Below, one piece after another: positions 17,214 to 28,400 of a DNA stretch of 64,000 nucleotides. Below the pieces are notes generated by a model that saw only the letters and a list, made by a program, of their open reading frames with translations, was not told the origin of the DNA and searched no databases. Within the stretch, counting starts at the first letter, position 1. Every line of letters starts with the position of its first letter. This DNA is from Bacteroides faecium. Lineage in GTDB: Bacteria > Bacteroidota > Bacteroidia > Bacteroidales > Bacteroidaceae. The DNA lies in assembly GCF_012113595.1 (NCBI RefSeq), contig NZ_CP050831.1, positions 868,001 through 932,000 on the forward strand, in the 5' to 3' direction. Both the position numbers and the translations under genes were made by a program.

Positions 17214-19106
17214 TTAATTCCAGAAAGGAGCCTGAACAAGGTTAGTATTCTTGTTTATTTCCGCGAAATATACCGGCATCCAATACATTGCCCTTTTCCA
17301 TACACGCGTCTGGAATACAGTTCTCTTATAGAACTCATTACTGTTCGTTCCACCATAATTCATACCATAATCATCTCCACACATTTCAGGAAGACTCTCA
17401 ACGATTCTCCAACGGCGAATATCCGACCAGCGTGAGCCTTCGCAACAAAGTTCAACACGTCGTTCCATACGGACCACCTCACGTACTGCCAGTTGATTGT
17501 CATCTACATGAATATATTTAGGGTCATCCAATGAAACAGTATTCAATGTATACTGCCGCACGCCTGCACGTTCACGCACCTTATTTACATATTTCAACGC
17601 TTCCTCACGGGATACCTTATCATCATAAGCCTCATTGATCGCTTCGGCATAATCAAGGAAAGAAGCCGACAAACGATACAAGAACATTTGCCGCCATTTG
17701 TAACTGCCATTCTTCGGATTATCTTGAGGATATACTTTTTTACGAACCAAATAACCATTTTGAGGAGCATCGTGTGTGTAATCGTTATCTTTTTGGTTCT
17801 TAAAGAACTCATATTTACGTCCGGCTAAGGCATACCAAGAACCATTATAACTTACCGTTGTATAGAAACGCGGTTCGCGGTTGCAATACATATTATAAGT
17901 CCCTTCGGCAGTTACTTCTCCCTTTTGTCCTGTTCCACCTGTCCACTCAGTGACTCTTGTCTCTTTTTCTGAAGAAAAACCTTCTTCCACATACTTTGCA
18001 TTGTTATCCTTTATCGGAAGCCCGTTCTTCATAAAGAAAGCATCTACCAGCCCTTGATATACTCCCAAACCATTTCCACCACCATACTCCTTAGTCACAA
18101 CCTTATTGGTATAGAACTGATAACTTTGATAAGCGTCCTGCTTTGTGTAAGGGAATAAAATTTCCTTATTCCCATCCTGAAACTTGGTAAACCAAACATT
18201 TTCAAGCGAAGTGAAAGGGTCAATCTCTCCTTCTGCATTATATTCCACATACAAACGGTAACCAGCCTGTTCTGCCTCATCAAGCAAAAGTTTACATGCC
18301 TCAGCAGCCTTTACCCATTTTTCCTGACTGTAAGTAGAATTAAACAGTTCTTCTCCCTCCTTATTCTTATGCCCGATGTACCACTCATTACCATTCACAA
18401 GCGGACTGGCAGCAAACAATAACATTTTTGCACGAATAGTCAGACACATAACGGAAGTAATACGACCATATTTCTCTACACTTTGCCATACGGGCGGCAG
18501 TTGCTTTGCCGCTTCCAGCATTTCATTATCCAAATGACTGACAATCTCGTCAAACGGTCTCTGTCCCACCATCAAGTCTGAAAGAGTAAAGTCAGTAGGA
18601 GCAATGTAATTGGGTCTAAAAGGAATCGGTCCATAAGTCTCCAACAATTGCCACCAATAATAGGCCGCAAGGAAACGTGCTTCCGCTTTCATATAATCCA
18701 CTTCTCTTTGAGGCAGATCGGCATTGGGCAACGCATGCACGTTCTCGATAAAGATATAAGCTTGACGTATCTTCCGTGGAAGTCCATCCCAAAAATTGCC
18801 ATCCCATTTTGTATTGGGCGTCCAACCGCCGAGAATCTTAGTAATATTAGTCCAGTCCCATTGTTGCCAACGTGCAGAAGCTGTCAGGTCATCTGCAAAC
18901 ACTTCCCAGCCATATGTGTTCAACCAATCATTTCCCGGATTGGGGATGCGGCTATATACATTGGCTAGCCAAGATTCCACTTTGGTCTTATTTTCAAAGA
19001 CCATGCCCAGATCAATCTCTGTATCCGGTTCTTTGTCGAGATATGTACAGGAACCGAACGATACGATGCCCATCAAACCGGCAAGTATATATTTTTTTAA
19101 ACTCAT
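17214..19106 (-). CDS. SusD/RagB family glycan-binding lipoprotein (pair 1)
   Basis: 630 aa. Lipobox VSFGSC (Cys20), then the SusD opening CTYLDKEPDTE. TPR-like helices carry the family patterns ADLPQREVDYMKAEARFLAAYYWWQLL, here abbreviated, and SDIRRWRIVESLP near the C-terminus. SusD proteins form the lid of the SusC channel and bind the oligosaccharide before import. It is 18 bp after SusC1 and 4 bp before the SusE-like gene. Confidence 0.95.
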   Translation of the reverse strand: MSLKKYILAGLMGIVSFGSCTYLDKEPDTEIDLGMVFENKTKVESWLANVYSRIPNPGNDWLNTYGWEVFADDLTASARWQQWDWTNITKILGGWTPNTKWDGNFWDGLPRKIRQAYIFIENVHALPNADLPQREVDYMKAEARFLAAYYWWQLLETYGPIPFRPNYIAPTDFTLSDLMVGQRPFDEIVSHLDNEMLEAAKQLPPVWQSVEKYGRITSVMCLTIRAKMLLFAASPLVNGNEWYIGHKNKEGEELFNSTYSQEKWVKAAEACKLLLDEAEQAGYRLYVEYNAEGEIDPFTSLENVWFTKFQDGNKEILFPYTKQDAYQSYQFYTNKVVTKEYGGGNGLGVYQGLVDAFFMKNGLPIKDNNAKYVEEGFSSEKETRVTEWTGGTGQKGEVTAEGTYNMYCNREPRFYTTVSYNGSWYALAGRKYEFFKNQKDNDYTHDAPQNGYLVRKKVYPQDNPKNGSYKWRQMFLYRLSASFLDYAEAINEAYDDKVSREEALKYVNKVRERAGVRQYTLNTVSLDDPKYIHVDDNQLAVREVVRMERRVELCCEGSRWSDIRRWRIVESLPEMCGDDYGMNYGGTNSNEFYKRTVFQTRVWKRAMYWMPVYFAEINKNTNLVQAPFWN

Positions 19107-19124
19107 AATCGTCTTTTTTTTTAA

Positions 19125-22100
19125 TTAGAAATTCAGGTCAACTCCAAACATTACAGAACGCATAGCGGGATAACGTAAACCGGTATCGGTATCCAATTCC
19201 GGATCCCATAGTTTGAACGGAGAAAAACAGAAAAGATTATTACCGCTCACGTAGAAACGAATCGACTTCGAATGTATCTTCTCGGTTATCGCTTTCGGCA
19301 AAGTATATCCTAACTCCAAGGTTTTGAGACGCAAGAATCGCATGTTCTTTTTCCACCAGGTGGAACTCCGATAGTTTTGCCGGTTAGGCTCTTCCGACAA
19401 TCTCGGCCAAAACACGTCTTGGGAAGGATTTTCTTCAGTCCACCGGTCATTATAGTTGGAATAGACATTGCCCTGCAACGTTTGTCCGCTACCCGGAATA
19501 AAGTATGTAGTATTACCGATTACACGATACGTATCGCCTGTCCCTTGAAAGAAGAAATTCAAGTCCCAATTCTTGTAATTTACATTACCACCGAATCCGT
19601 AAACGATACGCGGGTCAACTGTTCCGCCAATAAAACCTTCATCTGCATCAGAAACTAAACCATCACCGTTCATATCCACATATTTAATATCCCCCGGACG
19701 GACTTCGGAAGCTCCTACCTCTTGCGTCGGTATACCGAATTTCAAATTGCCATCCGCATCAAAGTCATCTGCCGTAAACAGTCTTTCCGCCTGCAATCCC
19801 CACAAAGTATTCAATGAACGTCCTGTCAAGCTTTTATATGTACCTTTTACAGATTCCGGTTCATCATACTCGTCCACTCGGTTGATAGCATAAGTGAAGT
19901 TAGAACGGAAGCCAATAAACCAGTCCTTATTGATTTGTTTATTATAGTTTAAAGAGAATTCCACACCGCGATTGGTCACTTCACCAAAGTTCGCCCATGG
20001 ATTCGTCAAGAATCCGGTTTGTGACGGAATAATGGCACGTTGCATAAAGATGTTCGTACGTTTTTCTTTAAATACATCCACTTGCAGCTCCAGTTCGTTC
20101 CATAAGCCCAGTTCTACTCCGAGATTCATCTTCAAGGAAGTTTCCCATGTCAGGTTCTCTACTCCCACTTCTCCTTCGGAGATACCTTTACGCTCAATCT
20201 GTCCCGTATCACCCCAGTGGTAGGTATCCGCATCTGTCTTCAATGTGGTCATATAAGCGAAACGCCGTCCGCCGATATTATCATTACCCACCTTTCCTAT
20301 AGAACCTCTCAACTTCAATTTGCTCAGAGTGTTTCTGAACTGATCCATAAAAGGCTCTTCGGATATAAGCCAACCAACTGCGACAGAGGGAAAAAAGCCG
20401 AAGCGCTTTCCTTTGGCAAAATTCTCCGAACCGTTATAACCGAAGTTGACTTCCGTCACATAGCGGCTGTCGAATGTATAAGAAAGACGGCCGGCTATAC
20501 CTTGCTTTCTATAAGGCTGCACACTACCATCATCATAGCTTTGCTGATTATACAGGAACAATGCATCCACATCATGTTTTCCGAAAGTACGTGCATAAGT
20601 CAGCGTTCCTTCAAAGTAGACCCTCGAATTTCCATATTCACCTTTATTGCCATGTCCCAAAGAATCATCTCCGTATTTCAACACCGAATGAATCAGGTTA
20701 CCCTCTATATCACGACCGGTAGCAATAGTATGGTAAGTCGCATTCTTGCCTCTGGTTATCGAGCTCTGATTCCAGCGGTCAAACGAGAAGGTCACTTTTG
20801 CTTTCAGTCCCGGAGTTATCATTTTCAGGTTCTGCTCGACAGCAAACAAAGATTGAATCTGTGAAGCTGTAACCACATCATATCCACTTTGTGTCACGGC
20901 AGCCCAAGGATTGACTCCATTGATGCTCATGATAGGAATTGTTCCGTCAGAATAACGGGCAGGGTGCACAAAAGGAGAAGTTATAAATGCCCTGTCGAAA
21001 GCATCGTCCGTACTAAAAGCCTGCTTACGGTGCGTCTGCAAGAAACCACCGACATTCAAACGCAGTACTGTCGTTTTGGTAACATCCAAATCGACATTGG
21101 CACGCATATTATAACGGGTCAGCTTCATTCCGGTATCATAAGGCAATGTCTTATCCGTTTCCATAATTCCTTTCTCACCGAAATAAGAACCTACCAATGA
21201 GTACCGGAGAAAATCGGATCCACCCGACACCGTTAAATTAGCACGAGTAGAGTAAGCGTAATCTTTCGTTATTTGATCCAGCCAATTTACATCCGGATAC
21301 AAATCCCGGTCATATCCATAACGAGTCCTGTCAATCTGCTCCTGGCTGAATGGCAAGCGTGTCCTGTCTTCCGTAAGTTCATTCAATAATGCCATATGAT
21401 CGGCCGCACCGATAAACTCAGGAAGTTTTGTAGGTTCTGAAATGGAATGTTCTACCCGGAGATTCACCGAAGGAGCGCCTATTTTACCACGTTTTGTATT
21501 GATAACAATCACACCGTTCGCACCACGTACACCATACATGGCACTTGCCGAAGCATCTTTCAATACAGAGAATGATTCTATTTCCGCCGGGTCGATATGA
21601 TTTAGATCACGTTCAATTCCATCAACCAGTACTAGTGGCGACTGTCCGCCAGAGAAAGAGGCAATACCACGAATCCAGAAATTAGAAGAATCGTAGCCAG
21701 GTTCACCGGAACGCTGGACGGCTATCACACCGGCAATTTGTCCCGCCAGATTGTTAGTAACGGAACGGGAAGAGCCCACTTGCAGTTTCTTAGGCTGTAA
21801 TGTCTCAATAGAACCGATAACCGACATTTTTTTCTGGCTGCCGTAACCGGTGATTACTACTTCATCCAGCGCTTCAATATCCTCCTCAAGAATCACATCA
21901 AAGTTAATCTTACTTCCAACCTTTATTTGCTGGGTTTTGAAACCAATATACGAAATCTCTATGACGGAACTTTTTCCCGGCACATCCAGGTAGAAGTGAC
22001 CGTCCATATCCGTTATAACTCCAGTACCTCCCTGTTCCATGACACGCACGTTCACACCGGGAAGAGGATTCTTCTCCTTATCGGTTATCGTACCACTGAT

Positions 22101-22226
22101 ACGAATACCTTTCGCCTGCTCCGACATATTCGCCTTACCGGACATCGAATGTTCAGGTAAAGCGGAGTTGGCACTTGTTCCATAGTACAATAATAAGCAA
22201 ATAAACAATGCTTTCTTTAAATCCAT
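19125..22226 (-). CDS. SusC/RagA TonB-dependent outer-membrane transporter (pair 1)
   Basis: 1033 aa. An N-terminal signal is followed by a carboxypeptidase-regulatory-like domain (IRISGTITDKEKNPLPGVNV, about 42-120). A TonB-box-like EALDEVVITGYGSQKK follows, then the plug (FWIRGIASFSGGQSPLVLVD and ASAMYGVRGANGVIVI), then the beta-barrel ending in aromatic FGVDLNF. It imports oligosaccharides released at the surface, with energy from TonB. It leads the second PUL transcript. Its promoter carries the shared 14-bp PUL motif at 22321-22334. Confidence 0.96.
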   Translation of the reverse strand: MDLKKALFICLLLYYGTSANSALPEHSMSGKANMSEQAKGIRISGTITDKEKNPLPGVNVRVMEQGGTGVITDMDGHFYLDVPGKSSVIEISYIGFKTQQIKVGSKINFDVILEEDIEALDEVVITGYGSQKKMSVIGSIETLQPKKLQVGSSRSVTNNLAGQIAGVIAVQRSGEPGYDSSNFWIRGIASFSGGQSPLVLVDGIERDLNHIDPAEIESFSVLKDASASAMYGVRGANGVIVINTKRGKIGAPSVNLRVEHSISEPTKLPEFIGAADHMALLNELTEDRTRLPFSQEQIDRTRYGYDRDLYPDVNWLDQITKDYAYSTRANLTVSGGSDFLRYSLVGSYFGEKGIMETDKTLPYDTGMKLTRYNMRANVDLDVTKTTVLRLNVGGFLQTHRKQAFSTDDAFDRAFITSPFVHPARYSDGTIPIMSINGVNPWAAVTQSGYDVVTASQIQSLFAVEQNLKMITPGLKAKVTFSFDRWNQSSITRGKNATYHTIATGRDIEGNLIHSVLKYGDDSLGHGNKGEYGNSRVYFEGTLTYARTFGKHDVDALFLYNQQSYDDGSVQPYRKQGIAGRLSYTFDSRYVTEVNFGYNGSENFAKGKRFGFFPSVAVGWLISEEPFMDQFRNTLSKLKLRGSIGKVGNDNIGGRRFAYMTTLKTDADTYHWGDTGQIERKGISEGEVGVENLTWETSLKMNLGVELGLWNELELQVDVFKEKRTNIFMQRAIIPSQTGFLTNPWANFGEVTNRGVEFSLNYNKQINKDWFIGFRSNFTYAINRVDEYDEPESVKGTYKSLTGRSLNTLWGLQAERLFTADDFDADGNLKFGIPTQEVGASEVRPGDIKYVDMNGDGLVSDADEGFIGGTVDPRIVYGFGGNVNYKNWDLNFFFQGTGDTYRVIGNTTYFIPGSGQTLQGNVYSNYNDRWTEENPSQDVFWPRLSEEPNRQNYRSSTWWKKNMRFLRLKTLELGYTLPKAITEKIHSKSIRFYVSGNNLFCFSPFKLWDPELDTDTGLRYPAMRSVMFGVDLNF

Positions 22227-22278
22227 AATATTAAATTTAAAAATCTCATAATAATAACTTTATCTCGATTCTGTGGGG

Positions 22279-22334
22279 CAAAAGTAGGCAACATAACAAA
22301 TATTGGATAGAAGAAACATTCCAATAAATGAAAG
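22279..22334 (-). promoter_or_regulatory. SusC1 promoter with shared PUL motif
   Basis: Minus strand: -7 box TACTTTTG (22279-22286), a TATC element 19 nt upstream of it (22306-22309), and the 14-bp motif CTTTCATTTATTGG (22321-22334). The motif ends 34 nt before the -7 box. The same three elements at the same spacing occur before the HTCS gene and the 676-aa gene, so this is a likely HTCS activation site. Confidence 0.7.
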
Positions 22335-22348
22335 AAATGTCCAAAAAT

Positions 22349-22395
22349 TAAGGCTAAACTACTGTATAATCAGGTTATACCTTAGTTTAGCCTTA
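22349..22395 (-). terminator. Terminator between the two SusC/D operons
   Basis: A 12-bp perfect stem (TAAGGCTAAACT with AGTTTAGCCTTA) closes over a second 6-bp stem (GTATAA/TTATAC at 22364-22369 and 22375-22380). On minus it is followed by TAATTTTTG. It lies 5 bp after the DUF4973-type gene stop and 15 bp before the SusC1 promoter motif, so it insulates the two transcripts. Confidence 0.8.
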
Positions 22396-22399
22396 AAAG

Positions 22400-23413
22400 T
22401 TACCACTCAATTGCTTGATCTTGATCCGGTATCAATGTATTAATCTTACGTTCCATGACCAATGCTCCCCGAGCATTATAAGTAACAGGATTTGTAGGAT
22501 CGGAAGTGAAATCTGTGTAGTTGTATTCCAATCGCATCGTCACATAGTAATGTTTCAAGTACGGCTTCGTTTCATCCATATTAGTGCGTATATCGTATTT
22601 GCATTCACCGACAGGTTGTAGCTCCATCTCATTCGCCGCATCACCCGGACGCAAACTCAACGTACCAGAAATGACACCCTTATCATCCGTCGTACCGGGA
22701 TTAAAGGTAACAAGAACTTTATACTTATTACGGTTCACGTCCTCTTCCCACACCGTACCTGCATAAAAGAACACGCTGTTTTCATCTACCACTAATGCGG
22801 TGCGTGTAGAAACCGTAGCAGGGTCATTTGTTTCTCCATCCATATAGATATTCATGCTGGTGGCCGAATATACGCCGGAGTAATCGTTGAACAAGTTGAT
22901 CTTTAGCAAAGCCTTGCGCCATCCCTTCCACATATTGGGAAGATAGTCACCACTCGGCTCAACGGTCAGCGGAAGCACCCATTTCTCTACCATGTCCAAA
23001 CCGGTGAAGTTAAAATCAATCGTATAAGGCTGCACATTCGTCCCTGCCGGAATGTGACAGGTTTCGGAAGCAAACGAATAGAAATTCTCGGGTAGTTGTC
23101 TGTAATACAAATCAGTACGGTTGAGGTATTTTGCGATATTGAGCAAGTCGAGCGTATCATTATCCACGCCAATCTTCACATCAAGATCACGGATATTATC
23201 TGTCGTACCACTCACAATCACCGGAAGCTCGTAAGAGTTTAAACCCTCAGTATTATAGCGCAGGTAGATGTTAGATACCCCTGTTGCATCTACAGGAGCT
23301 TTGAAGGAAATCATCTGTTCGTACAATTCATCTTTCCATTCGTCGTTACAGGCAGTGAATACGGCACATGCCAACAACATAATTCCTATATATAGTTTTT
23401 TCATATCATTCAA
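22400..23413 (-). CDS. DUF4973/DUF1735-type surface lipoprotein
   Basis: 337 aa. Lipobox VFTAC (Cys22 counting from the first Met; MKKLYIG at residue 4 is an alternative start). The N-terminal beta domain (about 30-165: MISFKAPVDATGVSNIYLRY and CHIPAGTNVQPYTIDFNF) is the DUF1735-like part. The C-terminal half (about 175-330: DYSGVYSATSMNIYMDG) resembles DUF4973. Such proteins sit where SusE sits in many PULs and are thought to bind glycan at the surface. It is the last gene of the SusC2 operon, 12 bp after SusD2. Confidence 0.78.
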   Translation of the reverse strand: MNDMKKLYIGIMLLACAVFTACNDEWKDELYEQMISFKAPVDATGVSNIYLRYNTEGLNSYELPVIVSGTTDNIRDLDVKIGVDNDTLDLLNIAKYLNRTDLYYRQLPENFYSFASETCHIPAGTNVQPYTIDFNFTGLDMVEKWVLPLTVEPSGDYLPNMWKGWRKALLKINLFNDYSGVYSATSMNIYMDGETNDPATVSTRTALVVDENSVFFYAGTVWEEDVNRNKYKVLVTFNPGTTDDKGVISGTLSLRPGDAANEMELQPVGECKYDIRTNMDETKPYLKHYYVTMRLEYNYTDFTSDPTNPVTYNARGALVMERKINTLIPDQDQAIEW

Positions 23414-23425
23414 TTTATTATCGGA

Positions 23426-25468
23426 TTAATCATAATCTTCCCATCCGGGAGCCTGTGTCATATTCTTATTGCGTTTCAACTCGTCATAAGTGATCGGCCA
23501 AAAATACTGTTTGCGAGAGAAAGCAGTCTGCAAATAAGGTACGCGGACCGGTGTATAGAATTGCAGTGCATGCGCCTCATTCATCAACGTATTGCAACCA
23601 TAAATCTGTTCGGCCTCATCTACCGGAGCATCTTTCCAGCGACGCAAATCCCAGAAACGTTGGTTTTCAGCAAAGAATTCTATCTGACGCTCATGTTTCA
23701 GATGTTTGCGGAAGCTGACCGGATCATTGTAAACCTCTTCTTCATCATAATCGGGCACACCGGCACGCATACGCACAGGTTTCACGCCACGACGCATCTC
23801 CACCACATCACGGCGAATGGTATAAGTCGTACTTCCATCCCATGAAGCAATTTGATACGTACCAGTCAGTTCGTTCAACGCTTCGGCATACATCAGTAGA
23901 ATATCAGCATAACGAATAGCGGTATCTATCTTGTCGATTACTTTCCCCTCATTGTTGTTGCAATCCTCTGGATGAATAAACTTCATTACACCTATACCGG
24001 TAGGAATCCAGCGTTCATTACCATTGACCCTTCCGTCATCATGCCCTCTATAATAAAATATCTGTTTATACTTATCCACATTCTCTCTGGCACTTAAGCA
24101 ATACCAGACACTACCACTGAACGCTACCGAAGCATAAAAACGAGGTTCGCGATTGGCATATTCAAAAAATACACCGTTACGTAAGTGATCGTAAGGATGG
24201 TCATCTTTATTTGCATCTGAGGTAAATTCCTTACGACAAGTAGCCCGGTCAAACGGTTTTCCATCTGCCATAGCATACGCATCGCATTGTTTCATAGTTA
24301 CACCGTGAACATTCCAACCACCGGCTGTATTGGGCAACTGGTGTTTCGCCAAATCAGTCACCCCCAAGTCTTTGACTTCGCTGTTACTACTCGCATTCTT
24401 TCCACGGGTAAAAATAAGCTCAGGATTCTCCGCTGCATACAATTCACCGTTGAACACCGAACGATAAGACTCAAACGGATCAATATCCTGCCATCCATTA
24501 GGAAAATTCTGGTGCGAGTAAACTGAATGTTCGGGTGGAGTAATGGTATTTGGATAAGCCTCGTCCGTTGTCTGGTCACGAAATGAAGCCGTGTAGAGAC
24601 GATAAAGATTACGGCTCTCCGCCAATTCAATGACATCGCGGGCCGCAGCGGCAGCTTTCGCCCATTTGGTTTCATCATAAGTCTGAGAAATCAGGACGCG
24701 TCCTGTTTTATCCATAAAGTCTGCCATTTCCTTGTTTCCATTTGCCAGCGGACTAGCTGCAAAAAGATAAGCTTTGGCACGCACCGCCAGTGCAGCACCT
24801 TTTGTAGCACGGGCAATGTTAACGTTATCTCTTTTCTCCACCAGTTCATTAGCTGCCTGTAACATTTCTTTAGCAATATATTCAGCACACTCGTCATACG
24901 TGTTACGGGGAAAAGACAGATTGTCATATGATTCCGTATAATCCGCACCTTCCTCGGGCATGATAGGCACCGGGCCATATTTACGCATCAGCAACCAATA
25001 GAGATAAGCACGTACAAAACGAGCTTGCCCTTTCACGTCAGTAATCTCAGCAGGTGTGAGATCCAAATTTTTATCTACATTATTAATAAGGATGGATGAC
25101 TGGCGAATACCTTCGTAAGACTTCGCCCAAGAGCTGATATAATGATCTGAGTATGCATATCCATAACCATATTCGCCCAGTTTGAACTTACGGTAACGTT
25201 CCCCGTTTCCTCCCTCATTGAACACCATGTCATCAGAAAAATTCGTGGGACACACCTCACTGTGTCCTATTTCCAGGTTATCTCCCTGTAAAGCGCTGTA
25301 ACAATATGATAGCCATTGTAAGGTGTAATCTTTGTCCTCAAAGATATGGTCTTCGGTCTGTTGTTCCTTGAAGTAACGTTGCACGTCCAGATAATCCGTA
25401 CAAGAAGTGACTCCCAGTCCGAGGGTCACGATCACTGCTCCCAATAAAATATATTTTCTTGTCTTCAT
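23426..25468 (-). CDS. SusD/RagB family glycan-binding lipoprotein (pair 2)
   Basis: 680 aa. Lipobox GVTSC (Cys23) followed by TDYLDVQRYF. SusD patterns: ITDVKGQARFVRAYLYWLLM, AVRAKAYLFAASPLANGN and QRFWDLRRWKDAPVDEAEQ. It is clearly diverged from SusD1 (different length and little shared sequence outside family motifs), so the two pairs are not a recent duplication. It lies 14 bp after SusC2 and 12 bp before the DUF4973-type gene. Confidence 0.95.
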   Translation of the reverse strand: MKTRKYILLGAVIVTLGLGVTSCTDYLDVQRYFKEQQTEDHIFEDKDYTLQWLSYCYSALQGDNLEIGHSEVCPTNFSDDMVFNEGGNGERYRKFKLGEYGYGYAYSDHYISSWAKSYEGIRQSSILINNVDKNLDLTPAEITDVKGQARFVRAYLYWLLMRKYGPVPIMPEEGADYTESYDNLSFPRNTYDECAEYIAKEMLQAANELVEKRDNVNIARATKGAALAVRAKAYLFAASPLANGNKEMADFMDKTGRVLISQTYDETKWAKAAAAARDVIELAESRNLYRLYTASFRDQTTDEAYPNTITPPEHSVYSHQNFPNGWQDIDPFESYRSVFNGELYAAENPELIFTRGKNASSNSEVKDLGVTDLAKHQLPNTAGGWNVHGVTMKQCDAYAMADGKPFDRATCRKEFTSDANKDDHPYDHLRNGVFFEYANREPRFYASVAFSGSVWYCLSARENVDKYKQIFYYRGHDDGRVNGNERWIPTGIGVMKFIHPEDCNNNEGKVIDKIDTAIRYADILLMYAEALNELTGTYQIASWDGSTTYTIRRDVVEMRRGVKPVRMRAGVPDYDEEEVYNDPVSFRKHLKHERQIEFFAENQRFWDLRRWKDAPVDEAEQIYGCNTLMNEAHALQFYTPVRVPYLQTAFSRKQYFWPITYDELKRNKNMTQAPGWEDYD

Positions 25469-25482
25469 ACTATTTTTCTTGA

Positions 25483-28400
25483 TTATAAATTAACAGTCAA
25501 TCCTAATGTATACGCTCTCGATAACGGATATTCCTGTCCGTTAGAACTCCCCAATTCGGGATCCCATAGTTTGAAACCAGAGAAAGTCAAAAGGTTAGTA
25601 CCCAAGAAATAGAGACGCACTTTACTCAAATGGAGTTTGTTAACAAACGCTTTCGGTAAGCTGTAGCCAATTTCTAGCGTTTTAAGACGCATATACGACC
25701 CGTCGCGTAACCAATAAGTAGAATTTCGGTAATTATTGCTATTTCCGCCATAACTCAGACGTGGGTACTCGGCATTCGGGTTTTCGTTGACACCTTGCGA
25801 CCAATATTTTCCAACCACATCCGTCAATATGTTTCCCCATGCCCCCTTACTGAACGGATATACCGTATAGCCATCTATGAAAAATGAAGACTTTCCTGCT
25901 CCCTGAAAATGTACGTTAAAATCAATATCTTTCCAAAAGGTAGAAAGTCCGAATCCATAAATCAAGTTTGGGCGGGTGGTAGCCCCAATGGGTACCACAT
26001 CGTTATCGTCAACTCGTCCATCACCATTCACATCTTTATATTTAATATCTCCGGGTGCCACCTCACCAAACATCTGTTGCGGGCTTCGGCGTATGTCATC
26101 ATAATCCTTGAACAAACCTTCAGCTATCAGTCCACGTGCCTGATCGACGCGAAAACCTGCCTGTCTTGTATATCCATAGTGACTGTACTCCTCATCATAT
26201 TCACGAATCTCATTCTTGCTGTACGTCATATTTCCACGCAAAGTCAAATCCACCTCGCCTATTTTATGTCTAAATGCGATATTTCCGTCAAATCCCTTAG
26301 AAAGTACAGAACCGATGTTTGCCGCAGGGGGAGTATTCAATGTATTCAGTCCAAGACTTGGCGCCAAATAGCTACGGGTCATATAGATACCATTGCGCTG
26401 CTCATGGAAGTAATCAATCGTACCGCTCACCTTATCGTCAAACAGCGAAAAGTCCAATCCCAAGTCGTGTTTTTCCGCCACCTCCCACGTTACGTTTTTG
26501 GAGGCTAGTGTGGCATAAGTCAATCCCGTATAGTAGTAAATGTTCGTCCCTATGTCACCATAGTGATATCCAAACAAGTCATCAGTCTTAAACGTCGGAC
26601 GATAAGGAAAGCGGATTTTAGCACCTTTATCACCCGTATTGTCGTTGCCGACTTTACCATAAGAGTAACGTAGCTTAAACATTCCCATCCATGGAAAGAC
26701 TTTCTTTACTACAGATTCTTCCGCAATGTTCCATGCCAATGAGAAAGCCGGGAAGAAACCGAACTGATGTCCGGGAGCAAAGTTTTCGGAACCATTGTAT
26801 CCGAAGTTAAAATCAAAGAAATAACGATATTTCCATCCATAGGTAAACCGTCCGGCAAGCCCCTGATGACGACGGTCAATGGTTTGGATATAGTCATTAG
26901 ATAAATTCTCCGATGTATCAATGTATTTGTCTTGCGTATACTTCAGCACCCCACCTATCTGATGGTCACCAAACGTACGATCATAGTGCAATTCCGCCTC
27001 CAGGTATTCTTTTCGTTCCCCGTTGGAACCACTTTTTGATATCATCATTTGCTCGGTTGTCACCCGTTTCAGTTGCAGATTTCCTTCCGAGTCACGTTGC
27101 CTTTCTGCTTTCCAACCTTCAGGCCATTTCATGCGGCGATTATAATTTTTGTTATTCGTATCATATCCATAGCGAGCTACAAACTTCAACCCTTTGGTGA
27201 TGAATTTTAAATCTTGTTCCAAGCTCACAGTACTCTGTATCTTGTTGTTCCAAGTCTCGTTGAAGCCTTGTTGCGTAACCAACACCCACGGATTTTGCAT
27301 CTCGGCATATCCTTGAGAAGCCACATATCCATTGGAATATTTCACAGGAACGGTAATCGGATTATATCCCAACAAAGCACCCCAAATCTCTTTATAATCA
27401 CCGCCCGGCTGATTCTGTTTTCCCAAAGAACCGGATACACCGACCTTAATCAAAGTTGTCTTTGTCAAGTCAATATCCACATTCATACGATAGTTCCAAC
27501 GGCGGTAATTGGCATTGGTATTAAAGTCCTTCATCGCCTTGTCTGTCTCGTACATACCACCTTCGTCTACATAACTGGCGGAAATAAAGTAACGCGCCAA
27601 GGTGCCGCCTCCATTTATATCTACAGTGGCCCGATAAGTGGGAGCACCTTTTTTCAATAACATCCCCATCCAGTCTACGTTCGGGAAGATATCCGGGTCA
27701 AGACCGGAGCTAATCAACCTAATGTCATCTTCCGAATAGGCTGCTTCCCGGTTACGGGTTGTAAAAGCTTCGTTCATCATGCGAGCATAAGTTACACCAT
27801 CTACAAATTCAGGAGTTTGAGTACGTGTACTATAAGAAGTTTCTACCTTCGCATTGATATGAGCTTTTCCTTCCTTACCACGTTTGGTCGTAATAAGCAC
27901 TACACCGTTCGCACCCCGCGAACCATAGATAGCAGTGGCAGAAGCATCTTTCAGCACTGTGAATGTAGCGATGTCTTCAACATTCAGTTCATTGATGTCA
28001 CGTTCAAAGCCATCCACCAGTACCAAAGCACTGGAACCGGCCCCGAAAGTCGAAATACCACGAATCCAAAACTCGGAAACATTATCACCCGGCTGACCGG
28101 AAACCTGTCTTGCCAATATGCCCGGCACAACACCTGCCAATGCGTTGGTGACACTAGAAGTGGGAGTTCTCAAATCCTTCACGTCCACCGTAGTCACAGC
28201 TCCCGTAACGGTAATCTTTTTTTGAGCGCCAGTACCGGTAATGACCACTTGATCGAGCACATTGGCTTCGCTCTCTTTCAAAGCTACATTAATGATGTGC
28301 TTATCTTTGAATAACACCTCCTGCTTATCAAAACCAATATATGAAAATATGAGGTAAGAATAAGGTTCAACCTTTATCCGGTAATGACCGTTTATGTCAG